Assembly (NCBI GenBank): GCA_003008705.1
Contig: PDUO01000037.1
Location: 77,153-141,152 of the forward strand
From: Pezicula radicicola
Lineage: Eukaryota; Ascomycota; Leotiomycetes; Helotiales; Dermateaceae
Direction: 5' to 3'
Length of the DNA stretch: 64,000 bases
The notes beneath the pieces are model-generated. The model was not told where the DNA came from and searched no databases. It was given only the letters and a program-made list of their open reading frames with translations. The stretch's first letter is position 1; every line of letters begins with the position of its first letter. Below, one piece after another: positions 22,611-32,512 of the stretch. A program made the position numbers and the translations under genes.

Positions 22611-22877
22611 TCAGCCATGCGTACTCGCTACGACTTCGGAATATCCATTAAAAAAAATTATAATTTCTATAATTACTATGGTCTTATCCGGCATATACGT
22701 AGACGCGCCTGCGTGGACACACGAGACCCAAGGCTGACTCCCCCCTCCCCCAGGCAAGCAGTATAGACATCTCAGGTTGCATTTCTCTGTGATGGCGAGA
22801 GCAAAGTCGTGCCGCAAGGATCTACGGGGGTTTATTTGACGAGGCTTCATCCGATAGTGTATCCCACAAGGATGCAA
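22611..22877 (-). pseudogene. MoaA/CnxA-like radical-SAM fragment
   Basis: An 88-codon minus-strand frame contains LAITEKCNLRCLYCLPGGG at about 22,741-22,798. C-x3-C-x2-C holding the [4Fe-4S] cluster, preceded by ITEK and followed by a Pro and Gly-rich loop, is the hallmark of MoaA-type GTP 3',8-cyclases, the first enzyme of molybdenum cofactor synthesis. The rest of the TIM barrel, the second iron-sulfur cluster and the C-terminal glycines are missing; sequence after the motif is unrelated. The fragment cannot be active. It could be an ectopic piece of the host's own Moco gene. Confidence 0.5.
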
Positions 22878-25855
22878 GTTCGAGTGAAAGTGGGCTAGTG
22901 ATGCGACGTAGGTCCAGTCCCATTGATACGTTTCCCCTAGCCTAATGTAGCACTGTCTTCTAAGCTTGCATTGGTAGAGGGGCTAGGTCGTCGAGATTGC
23001 GGCGTATAATTCGAAGATTCCTTTCCCTTCGGTGGAAGCTATGGGCGCCAATTGATGCCGAGACGGTCATCAACAGTTTTCGAGACGACTTCCTCACAGG
23101 CATCCAGTAGTGTCACAAAATTTGGATCCAAGCCAAATGCAGATAGAGACTCCAGCTTGCAAGACTGTTAAATTGTCGGCTATATTGTCGCCGCGGTCTA
23201 GCTGGCTAAGGGAGAGGGAGAGGAGAGTCTTGCAATACCTGTATATAAGATATTCCTTTCTAAGCAAGGCTACATACTCACAAACTTATTCAACTAGGGC
23301 AAGAGCGAGAGTTAAGAAGATCTTGGGCACAACCCAGAATTAAACCACAAAGCTACTCCTCCTGTGACTCTAGCACCAGTACCCGCACCTGCAGAGGCCT
23401 CAAGAACCCCATCAAGTCTAGATGACTCGATACAAGAACATAATTGTAGGCGTAGCCCCTCCATTGACCCACCCACCAACCAACACACACGGACATACAA
23501 ACACAATGTCGTCAGTACCACGCCTAAGGCATGCCGGTTTTCTAAATAGGCTCAGAATAACGAACCAAGTGATTAGTGCTTGATTTACTACCCAACCAAA
23601 CAGCTTGTTTGCAACTTGTTCTCAATCGGGACAAGAGCAGGAAGGGCAGGGACTGTTTGGATGGCAGCTGGCTGAAGCTTGCGAGGATCGATCTCATGGG
23701 ATTCATAGCACACTCCATTCAAGGTGTCACTTGGCAGTGTAATTACCGCATCAGTGGCTTCATATCGACTTCAAATTCCGGAAGCCACCAGCCGAACAGA
23801 TTTAATCGCATTGTGGGGATCATTGGAATAGTATGGTGAATTGTTTTTTCAAGTGTCAATGCTGAATTTTCTGGGCCAACGTTGACGATGTCCGGCTTCT
23901 TGCAATTTCACTGGAAGAGCCACTTTCAAAATTGGACCGAGAGTAACTCTTCCTAATGGGTTGTAGTTTCAGAGAAGGGAGAACACCGGTGAAGGTAAGA
24001 TGATCAGTATAGACTACCTCTAGTAGTATATATTCATCTTGGCTGTGGTTTGGTGAGAATCAAGGTGTTGTTTCCAGCAGAAATGTACTAAGGGGTATGA
24101 TTTTCAGTGGGAACCGAGGAAAGTACAGGTGTGACTTTCAAGGACAGTTGCTCTCAATGATTGTCTTGGCTCCCACGGTATCATTGAGTTCGTCGGATGT
24201 TCTTGAGCTTCTGTAGGGGAAGTCTCGGGTTGAGTGGTGCAGGATGGGAGGGCAGTGATTCATAGATTGAGGATGAAACCATTACAGTGAATTGTAACAA
24301 AACGGAAATAAAATCAAATGGAAGCAAGAGCAATTGGACTTAGTGAAGCCCGAGTAACTCGTTCGCCGGCTGCTCCGCTAGAAAACGTCAATCTCTTCGA
24401 TTTCTTCCTTTAGCCATTTGGTCTTGGTCTTGGTCTTAGCAGCTTGAAGCTGTAGTAGTTCTGCGGCACATTCAAGCAGCAATAGTGTTTTCGCACTTGG
24501 GAGGATCGCTCGCAGAGCTGGTAGTGTTTCTAGCCTTAGCAGTTTGTGGTGTTCCTAGCATTTTCTTGTATCATCTTCGAAGGGTTGATGAGGTGTTTGC
24601 CGCAGAGGCGGCCGTTGAAGTCCCCCCTAGATGAAGTGCATAGAAATTCTTTGCGCGATGTAGTATAATGTTAGGAGTGGCGTCGAGGCTTGTAGTTTTT
24701 AGAGAACGCTCGGCTCGAGGGGGCCTTGTAGACTCGGAGAGCTTGTGGTTGTAAAGAAAGGTCGTACACTTGTATAAGTTTCTTAGGCACTATAGCATGC
24801 TGTTAGTAATAGTGTCGATGCTTGTTCCCTGTGGAGGGTTATCGGCCTACTAGGGCTAGCATACTCACTCGTAGACTCGTTGACTTCCAGACCCCCAGAC
24901 CTGCAGAGTTGCTGAAGGTTGCGCACTGTAGCATGAAGCTGGTATTGATGTCTGGGCCTGTAGTTCTCAAAGAGCGCTCGACTTGCTGGGATGACAGACT
25001 CACCCCCAGACTTGCACAAGTTGTAGTGGTTCTCGTCACAATTTTCTTTCATTCTCCATCTCCTTTCCTGCTCCTGGAAACCCCTCTGCCTCTACCATAC
25101 TTTGCCTCGACGCCGACTATTCTTCTACTGTCCAAACTTCCTTTCATTGCCACTATTAGCACCGCTGGAATTAGTATTCTTATGTTAGAGACCCCTTCAA
25201 GGCCAGCTGTAATCACTGGAAAGTTAGCCTGACATCCGCCATTGCCGATATCATTGAGTTCATAGGGCTGCAGGGCGAGAATTGAAATTAGAGGTAACTT
25301 TGGAATGTTTCTGTCTCTACTAAGGGTGGATTTAATTACAAATTGTATTAAAATCAAATGAGAATGTATTTGAAGCGCTTCTAGAAGCTTTGGTGTAAAC
25401 TGTGCATTCATGTCAACTGTTTTCCTGTTGTTTCGGCCATTTCTGTTGAGCAAAGTAGAATTTCTCATACGAATCTGCAAGCAAAGAATACCTCCAAACA
25501 AAAAATGTAACCATCTGTATAAAGCATCCTTTAAGACGGGTCATTCTAACAGAACAATAGAATTCTAGGTATCCTCGACATCCTTCACTTGGTTGGTATT
25601 GGCGAAGATTCGCGAAACGCCTGAGGTAGTACCGGTATAAATTTGTCGTCGAGAATGCAAATAAAGCACATCAGAAGCATGCAGAAGCTGACCTTGCGCT
25701 TACACAAGTCACAATTAACAAAAAGATAGCGTTCCTGGAGTGGAAAGACGTCGACACTATCGCTCGCTGAGTAATGGCCAAGATGGGATGGCCGTCGCCT
25801 CCCATATATGGACCCAGCACAAGAATGAGTATAACTATTATGACGATAAAGAGGA
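22878..25855. other. About 3 kb without a supported gene
   Basis: Short ORFs occur on both strands (for example 25,049-25,501 minus, 150 codons; 24,783-25,052 minus), but none shows a domain, a splice structure or a credible start. A minus-strand frame around 23,600-23,745 is open for nearly 50 codons without a recognisable family. Two diverged copies of a segment with G-CTCG-CT and GACTC words appear at about 24,680-24,760 and 24,950-25,035, suggesting an old duplication. A host gene too degraded or too interrupted for me to read cannot be excluded. Confidence 0.4.
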
Positions 25856-25859
25856 ATTT

Positions 25860-26540
25860 ACGTTAGCGTCTCTTCCTGACTTTAATTCCTGTCCTCGCTT
25901 TATCGTATTCTAAAAATCTGTCTTTCTCATTTCGTCACTGCGACAGTAAACTTCCTTATGCATTTCGTTGCTTCGGCAGTATCACGTCTCTTACTTCACC
26001 ACTTCAACAATATAGTTTCATTCCACACCCCCCTCACTTTACCACTTTACCACTTAACCCTATAAGCAGCAACATCATCATTATTTCTTAGTTTACTACC
26101 TGTATTAGCATCCGTAGTAGCAGTATAATGCGTCAATTATTATAAGCCTATTCTTATTCATTCGTTCTCGTTCTTGATTTTTTTCTTTTTTTCTTTTTTG
26201 TTTATGTTTATGTTTCGTACAGGCTTTAAGCATACCATCGAAACAACATCTACATCAATTGAGGGTCGTTGAAAAGTATACCTATATTTCACTAGCTATG
26301 CACAGAAGCAGAAGAGAATCTCATCCAACTCGCCTCTTCTTACTTCATCTTATCACTTGCTTTTATTTCTTCTTACTTACGTTCCTCTTGTTTCTTCTTA
26401 CTTTCTCTCAATTTATCCTACTTCACCTCGTCACTACTATTAGAAAGCTCTCAGAGGTCCAAATCTCTCACAGCCTGCTCGTTTCATTCCATTTTTCCCG
26501 GTTTGATTCATTTGATTTGATTTCACTTGCTTAGTTCTCC
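25860..26540 (+). other. Long C+T-rich strand-biased tract
   Basis: For nearly 700 bases the plus strand is dominated by T and C, with runs such as TTTTTTTCTTTTTTTCTTTT near 26,180 and repeated CTTCTTACTT and TCACTTTACCACTTTACCAC words. Pyrimidine tracts of this kind mark fungal promoters and leaders; the nearest plus-strand start is the thioesterase-like gene at 27,061, 0.5 kb away. No convincing ORF lies inside. Confidence 0.55.
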
Positions 26541-27060
26541 TCGAGCCTTTACGCCGCAGAGCAATTACAGGCGATAATATTCTTGGCTGTAATTACGATT
26601 CTTAATCTCTAAGATTCACATAAACGGACGATGAGAATTACAGCAATAACATCGTTAAGAATAATCCTTTCGCAGACGTAGTGAGGGAGAATGTGAAGCA
26701 TTCGCCATTTGCTAGCACTAATTTGCAACGCTAATTGGCTCCCACCTCGGCTCGCCCCTTGCTTTAGCTCGCTATAGGCCAATTGCGCCTCGGATAGTGC
26801 CGCGTCTGCGCCCGGAGAAGTCCTTCTTAATAGCCTATGCATAACTTAGTACGTAAGAGCGAAGCCACAGTGGCCTATCACATTCCCTGCTAGATAATAA
26901 ATCCGTTCTGCAGGTACCGTAGTAAGCAGGCTTATCTCATCCTGCAATTGTTACTTAAGCCACATTCTATGCAAACGCACATGCAAAAAGCAATCACAAT
27001 CGCAGGAAATCTTCATATTCATCCTACTTCAACATTTTCACTTCTCCAGTTCTTCATCAT

Positions 27061-28027
27061 ATGCGAAACGTGACTACAGACGGAGATTTTGGCCTGTACA
27101 GCAGAATCGCAGTTATGAATCCCACGAACCCGACCATGATCCAAAAGGGTCCAGCAAACCTGGAACGCATGCCGCTGTTCCTCCTCCATGACGGTGGCGG
27201 CACCATATTTCAGTACTTTCTCTTGAGGCCCTTGGGTAGAACTGTCTATGGAATTGAGAACTCTCGGTTCGTCTCTGGCGAGTGCTGGAGCGACGGCATA
27301 CCTGAAATGGCGCGCGAGTATCTCAAATTGATAAAAGGCGTGGTCCCCTCCGGAAACATCTTGATCGGTGGTACGTATTTGATGAAAATTGAACCTCTTA
27401 CGGCCAAGAGCATTGTTGATAACGGTTCCCACAGGTTGGTCGCTGGGCGGCTTAGTTGCTTTAGAAATCGCCCATCTTCTGTCTAAAGATGAAAAATTGC
27501 ACATATCAGGTCTTGTGATGATTGATAGTGTCTACCCACGGCCAAACCCAGATACATCGACATCCACCCGCCCATATGAAGCTGTATACGAAAATCATGT
27601 AAAACCTGAGATCAGAAGGATGGTACAGCGATCAATGGACCAGACAAAAGTCATGATTAAAAGCTGGCGATTGCCAGAGTGGAGTCAGTACGAGAGCTCA
27701 AGTGATTCCCCTAATAGATATGATGCGACGACCAAACCTCAGGTAATACATAATGCGACAAAATATCAAATGGTGCCAAATAGCTTAAACGTACAGGGTC
27801 TTCAACCACATACAGTTCTCCTCCGTGCAAGGGACTTCGTGTATCCCGAGAGTACTACTGGAATTTGCGATATAGATCAGTATCGACAGAAGAATCTTTT
27901 GGGATGGGAAGACTATCCCAATAAGCGGTTCGTAAATGTAGCACCAATCAATGGGCATCACTACAGCATCTTTGCGGACGAAAACGTAATTATAAAGCTT
28001 GATTCTAATTTCAGTATAGGTTGCTGA
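27061..28027 (+). CDS. Stand-alone thioesterase-like alpha/beta hydrolase
   Basis: Two exons, 27061-27370 and 27435-28027 (TGA), make 300 residues; the 64-bp intron has GTACGT and CACAG borders, and the splice itself completes the nucleophile elbow GGWSLGG (G-x-S-x-G). Other features are FLLHDGGGTIFQYF (oxyanion-loop region near residue 40), MIDSVYP after the central strand, and INGHHYSIF near residue 284 supplying the probable catalytic His. This matches the fungal thioesterase-domain proteins found beside PKS and NRPS genes, which hydrolyse or transfer acyl groups held on carrier domains. There is no signal peptide, so it should be cytosolic. A leader of TTCAACATTTTCACTTCTCC precedes the ATG. 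It lies 1.6 kb before the oxygenase and 4.5 kb before the NRPS, all in one direction, which suggests a role in loading, proofreading or releasing the NRPS product. Confidence 0.85.
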
Positions 28028-28547
28028 CTCTTATTAGATACGATCCGTGCATGCAGAGTTGAAAGCCGCATGCGATTTATTAGATCAGAAGGATTGATTG
28101 TCAATACTGGTGGGGAAACAGGATATCACTAGCTTGTTTGAGTATATAAACTAGAATTGAGTGGTTCGGCGATGGATGGGCTTGGTTAGAGGAATGAGTT
28201 GAATCTGGGAGGTTGATCAGGATGGCATAAAGTGCAACAGAGCTTGTTCTCTAAGTGATTTGTTCAAATTAATGACCATTTATTACACTGCTTGCTAGCA
28301 TAGCATAATCGTTCATGAATAGCGACTATGATCACAGCGGGAGTTTTTCTCCCATTATCCAGGAGTTAAATGTATGTAAAGATCAAGCTAGCTTTTCACA
28401 CAATGACATTTCTATCCAAATGGTATGTACTTGAAAACAGCCGTGATGTGGGCCTTGGTTTGTATTGGTGGAGGTGCCTATACGAAGATCACGGCTGGCC
28501 ATAACACTGTATACATGAAAGACAAGAGCTATTACAGCGAGAACTAT

Positions 28548-28740
28548 AGGCTATGTACCCTATAATTATAGTAGTTAGAAAATACTATACAGCCTATATT
28601 TATAGGGCGTACAGCCTATAATTATAGGGGATGTAGCCTATAGTTATAGGGGATGTAGCCTGTAGTTATAGGGGATGTAGCCTGTAGCCATAGGTATGTA
28701 CCTACCTATAATTATGGGGCTTACATGTAGTCTGTATAGG
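28548..28740. repeat. Tandem repeat built on a palindromic 14-mer
   Basis: The unit is about 23-25 bp, of the type GGGGATGTAGCCTATAGTTATA, repeated with variants at least five times. Its core CCTATAATTATAGG is a perfect palindrome and occurs at the beginning (28,559) and in the middle (28,615); other copies carry one or two changes (CCTATAGTTATAGG, CCTGTAGTTATAGG). Each unit can form a small hairpin or bind a dimeric protein. It lies between the thioesterase-like and oxygenase genes. Confidence 0.8.
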
Positions 28741-28811
28741 CGTAGATTGTAAGGTCGAAGAAACAGCGATAGATTTGGGTAAGACCCACACCTCTGACAA
28801 CAAGGAATACT

Positions 28812-29140
28812 CCGGCGGGGGGAGGGGGGTACTGTAAGATCTTACATTAGCCGCGAGAATAGAGCTTACTGTACTCGCTTACCCGGCAGGTGTAGCGGCT
28901 GAAGGGGAGATGTGTTAAATTAAGGTAAGCGAGCGACTCCATAAGCTTACTGATTTATGCTTACAGTACCTGGTGAACCTTATTCTGTGCTTACACCTGC
29001 TTACTATCGCCTCTCGCTTCACGCTTATTTGCGAAATCATTAAGAAGCGACCTAATGCTCGGTAGAGGCGCTGAGCGTTGAGACAGCTCCTTAATCTGTT
29101 CCTACTTTCAAGCCAGTAAGATGTACTTGTTACCCCGTGT
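28812..29140 (+). mobile_element. Possible LTR with preceding polypurine tract
   Basis: A G-rich run (GGCGGGGGGAGGGGGGT, about 28,814-28,830) is followed at once by TGTAAGATCTTACA, a perfect palindrome beginning with TG. A polypurine tract directly before a TG-starting sequence is the normal 3' junction of an LTR retrotransposon. The downstream 300 bases repeat CTTAC words (TGCTTACAGTACC, TGCTTACACCTGC). I see no second LTR, no clear end and no pol sequence, so this is a weak call for a truncated element. Confidence 0.3.
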
Positions 29141-29662
29141 TTTTTTTTGGTTTTGCAAATCGTAAAAAATGTCACTGAATTGCGATGAGCAGTTGGTAAT
29201 ATTAAATATAGCAACAATGAATAAATAGAAATTATAAGAATACATCCTCTTTTCAGATCGGCTATTTATGTAACTGGAGGAAAACCATGTGATGTTCACA
29301 AATTTATGCTAATTGACGTCTCGCCAAACCTGCTAAACGATATCTCTTCCGTACCCTTCTGACTTTCCGACCCAATTAATTATCGGCAACCAATTCAAGA
29401 GCCGATAGCGGACGACTAGAGACCACTCTGCTAGGCTAATCACTATATTTTTATCCAGCAAACCAGCTAGTGAATGCCCTGAGAAGCTATCGTTGCCCGT
29501 AAATTTTCTCCCACTCGGTATCGAAAGTTTCTTTCTCCACGGCGAAGAGTTTAGGCGACACACACAGAATAGATTTTACAACACAAGTTTGAGGTACTGT
29601 CCATCAATAAGAGGGCGCAATACTTTTGATCTGACTCTGTAAAAAGTTGTCGCAAAGTAACC

Positions 29663-30782
29663 ATGGACACCAAGACTATTAACGCCCCAGTTCCAGAACG
29701 TCAATTGGTGACTCTCCCGACAATAAAATTTCAGGCTATCCAAAATGACGATAGCTCGGAGAATGCGAGACTTCTAGAAGCCTGCAAAGGATATGGATTT
29801 TTTTATCTGGACCTCGAAGGTTCCGAAATTCTACAGGAATTACCCGAAGTGCTCGAGTTCATGGCAGAGTACTTTGATCAACCAGTGGAGACCAAGATGC
29901 TTGATGATCGCAAGAGTGATACATATGGGTATGCTCAAAGTTATTGCCGAATCCAAGATGCAGCAGGATAACGATTTGCGCGAAGGTACGAACCTGTAGG
30001 AACCTCAACGGGAGTGAAAGCCAATTTTAAAGACTGCTATGAGTCTCTCAAGGTCAGACCCGCAAGTCCACCACTGTGAAGGTTCCAACTCATTCTTCTC
30101 CCAGACAGGTACCGACGAGATGCGGGTTCGAGGAGATACATTGCCCCTAAGAATAAAGAGCAATATCGAACTGTTCCACACTTTCCAGATGAACTGCCAC
30201 AACGTTACGATGCAGCTGATCAGCCGTCTCTCAGACCAATTCGGCCTGACCGGCGACCGGCGATTCGAGGCTTTCCATCGTGAAGGCGAAGCATCCACCA
30301 GCACGATGTCGCTATTCCGATACCCCAAACAAGACAATCTGCAACTCAACAGCCTCGGCCACAACTCGCACACAGATATTGGCACCCTGACACTGCTCTT
30401 CTCCGAGCAATGGGGCCTACAAATATTCTCGCAAGAGGTCGAGGAGTGGCGATTCTTAGCGCCGCGAGCAGGCCACGCCATGGTCAATGTAGGCGACACG
30501 CTGCGCTTCCTGTCCGGTAACCAGCTGTGGTCGTCCATTCACCGTGTCATGCCGATCGGCGAGCGCCAGGAGGAACACCGCTACTCAATTGCGTACTTCC
30601 TGCGCGCCGAGAACGGGGCAAAGTTTTTGGATCCACAAGGCCGCTCCGTCACGGCTAAGGACTGGCACGACGAGAAGTTCGACCTCTTCCGCGACACTTA
30701 CGAAAATCAGTGTTCGCGGGGCTCGATCGTGCTTGGGGGTTTGGAATCCAAAATTCCCATTACGACTATCTTCAACACATAG
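29663..30782 (+). CDS. 2-oxoglutarate/Fe(II)-dependent oxygenase, isopenicillin-N-synthase-like
   Basis: Three exons, 29663-29928, 29986-30052 and 30105-30782 (TAG), total 337 codons. Intron borders are GTATGC/AAG (57 bp) and GTCAGA/CAG (52 bp); spliced this way the protein reads DTYGYEPVGTSTGVKANF and YESLK-TGTDEMRVRGDTL without a break, matching the family. The N-terminal DIOX_N part has LPTIKFQAI and LLEACKGYGFFYLDL. The C-terminal double-stranded beta-helix has the iron ligands H-T-D in HNSHTDIGTLTLLF and His in SSIHRVMPIGE, and R-x-S in HRYSIAYFLR for 2-oxoglutarate. All catalytic residues are present. Such enzymes hydroxylate, desaturate or cyclise amino acids and peptides in fungal NRPS clusters. 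Its position 1.7 kb before the NRPS on the same strand suggests it tailors the peptide or a precursor residue. Confidence 0.88.
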
Positions 30783-31111
30783 ATTGCTTGTTTATCAAGT
30801 CTTAGTTTGAGTTTGAATTTGAGATTGGCTGTTGTTATTTGTTTGTGTACGAGGGCAAGTTCAGAGACGGGTTTCGTATGGCAGGCAGATATTTGTCTTT
30901 AAAATTGCAAGTCTTGGTTGATGGGCAGGGCATCTACGTATATCAACATTCTTTGCTCGAGCATAATTATTTTCTAGTTTGTGAGAGAGAAGCATTGCCA
31001 CCTATACGCAAAGATCCAGGTATTTGAATTCAATATAGATGTCATCGCTGCTGAAACTTAGCTGTGTACGTTAAAGCAAGATGAATATCTGATGACGATC
31101 TTCAGACGAGG

Positions 31112-31294
31112 TGTAGTCTGTGCCCGGGACCAAGCCTTAAGGTCTTCGACTCATCATGATAGCTGTCATTAAGGGTACCCCCTTGCAGTCTTATCTGCCT
31201 ACTGCCTGTCATTACTCTCTATATGCGCAGTAGAGCGTAGGAGAACTTGTTGTGTGTTAAGTGAATGAATATAATCAGACTGAATTATTCCTCA
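31112..31294 (+). mobile_element. Possible solo LTR remnant
   Basis: The segment begins TGTAGTCTGTGCCCGGGACCA and ends ATAATCAGACTGAATTATTCC followed by TCA. The order of blocks (GACCAAGCCTTAAGGTC near the start, a central AGGGTACCCCCTTG, CTCTCTATATGCGCAGTAGAG, and AATCAGACTGAATTATT at the end) resembles copia-type LTRs that I recall from ascomycetes. I see no target-site duplication and no internal region. This is recognition of a pattern only. Confidence 0.3.
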
Positions 31295-31762
31295 ACCCAA
31301 CCCCAGCCTCAACCTCTCTCGATCATTTTTTGAAAAGCAGTTCATGAAATCTATACTTGTGGCTTGACCGGAGAATATACCTTGACGAACCAATGATCAC
31401 TAGTCATCGATCGTGGCCTGCGAGCCAAAACGAGCGTGTCCTATGACGGGATGTATTTTGGGCATTGCACTAAAACGATGAAATTCGAATTGTTTTATTT
31501 TTATTTTACTCTTTGAAGCCGTTAGGCAAACAAGAACCAATTTCTACGATACATGACCAATTTCGTCTTTTTATAATTGTCAACCACTATATCGAGGCCA
31601 TAAAGATAGGTCTATAAACAAACCAAGATGTATCGCTGACTCTTCCTCGCAGGGGAAGAAGCCACTTTCACATCGGACGACAAATAGGGCTGAGAGTATC
31701 GCGCTAGGCCAGGATCAATGTAGATAGATATTGAGGGGATGTGGGAGAGTGCAAAGTATTAT

Positions 31763-31782
31763 CACGTGATACATCACACGTG
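31763..31782. promoter_or_regulatory. Two CACGTG E-boxes 14 bp apart
   Basis: CACGTG occurs at 31,763-31,768 inside the palindrome ATCACGTGAT and again at 31,777-31,782. Basic helix-loop-helix regulators bind this motif in fungi. The pair lies about 730 bp before the NRPS start and is therefore a candidate regulatory site for it or for divergent transcription. Confidence 0.45.
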
Positions 31783-32458
31783 CGTGGGAAATCGAGTAGG
31801 TAAGTCTGACACGGTCGCTTACTGCACTTTCTCCCGTGGCAACTCTATGGCCATTTCGCCGTTTTTAAACGAGGCTGACACACTGGCGGGAGCATCATCA
31901 GCCTCCGCCGCGTTGTACCCCTGCCCATACCTACCTCCAATACAACCTTTACGCTAATGCCCCTCGCCTGCTGCGCCTTTCTTATGTCCCTGCTGCATAT
32001 TTCTAGAGAAATGGACCCCATACCAGCTCAGTGGGACAGCATGCAACATGGATCCCTGCCGGCTGTGACCCTGACAGCCACTGGCGGCAAATACCCAACC
32101 GCATGCCAATCAGATATCACGGGAGGAGCCACTACTAAGCTCTCTAAAAGTGGTAGTGATATTCTGGGAGCATTAGACCCATGAACCCATGAGCTATCCC
32201 TGTAGAAATTTATCTCTGTAGTGTGTACTCTGAAAACTTTTGGCTCAGAGCTCGTTGTTCCACCTAGACTCAGCGTCACCAGCTCTCCAAATCTTCAGCA
32301 TCAAGCAAAGGAGCTAAGTCATTGACTTCGCATACCCATACCAGGACCACGACTTTTTCGAGTTATTCAGTACCCTTCTATCACGATTCAATATTTGCAA
32401 AAGTAGGAAACGAGGTCCAGAGATTCGCCGTCTAGTTAAGCCCCTCCCCCCTTTGTAG

Positions 32459-32484
32459 TACTAACATTCGACTCTATCTAGCAG
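32459..32484 (+). promoter_or_regulatory. Branch point and 3' splice site of a probable 5' UTR intron
   Basis: TACTAAC, the ideal fungal branch sequence, is followed 17 bases later by CAG at 32,482-32,484, a normal distance. In the NRPS frame a TAA occurs immediately after this acceptor, so an upstream coding exon in that frame is excluded; the intron, if real, lies in the leader. I cannot fix the donor. Confidence 0.45.
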
Positions 32485-32512
32485 CTAACCCGTGAGCGTA
32501 ATTACCAAAAAC

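Larger units (their letters stand above)
28028..29662. other. Intergenic region with palindromic repeat and LTR-like sequence
   Basis: No coding sequence is supported; the minus-strand ORFs at 28,915-29,563 have no family content. It contains the tandem repeat at 28,548-28,740 and the LTR-like segment from 28,833. The last few hundred bases should hold the oxygenase promoter. Confidence 0.5.
30783..32512. promoter_or_regulatory. NRPS upstream region
   Basis: This 1.7 kb separates the oxygenase stop from the NRPS ATG. I searched it for a missing first adenylation domain and found none; the ORFs here (for example 31,957-32,184) are short and unlike any NRPS domain. It contains an LTR-like segment, a pair of CACGTG boxes and a splice-acceptor-like signal, each listed separately. 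A C-rich run (CCCCTCCCCCCTTTG) lies 60 bases before the start. Confidence 0.6.

Noticed and set aside
25049..25501. 150-codon minus-strand ORF as a gene
   Set aside because: No family motif, no convincing start context, and it overlaps another ORF on the plus strand.
12500..26900. tRNA genes in the gene-poor region
   Set aside because: I looked for B-box sequences of the GGTTCGAATCC type together with an A box and found no pair forming a cloverleaf; a tRNA scan would be decisive.
28548..28740. CRISPR array
   Set aside because: The units are contiguous without unique spacers, and the host is a fungus.
30783..32490. A hidden first exon of the NRPS with an adenylation domain
   Set aside because: No SGSTG, YGPTE or GRxDxQVK-like motif in any frame, and a TAA in the NRPS frame follows the only good acceptor.
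32492..32512. GTG at 32,492 as the NRPS start
   Set aside because: Nuclear fungal genes start with ATG; the in-frame ATG at 32,513 gives a complete T0 domain.
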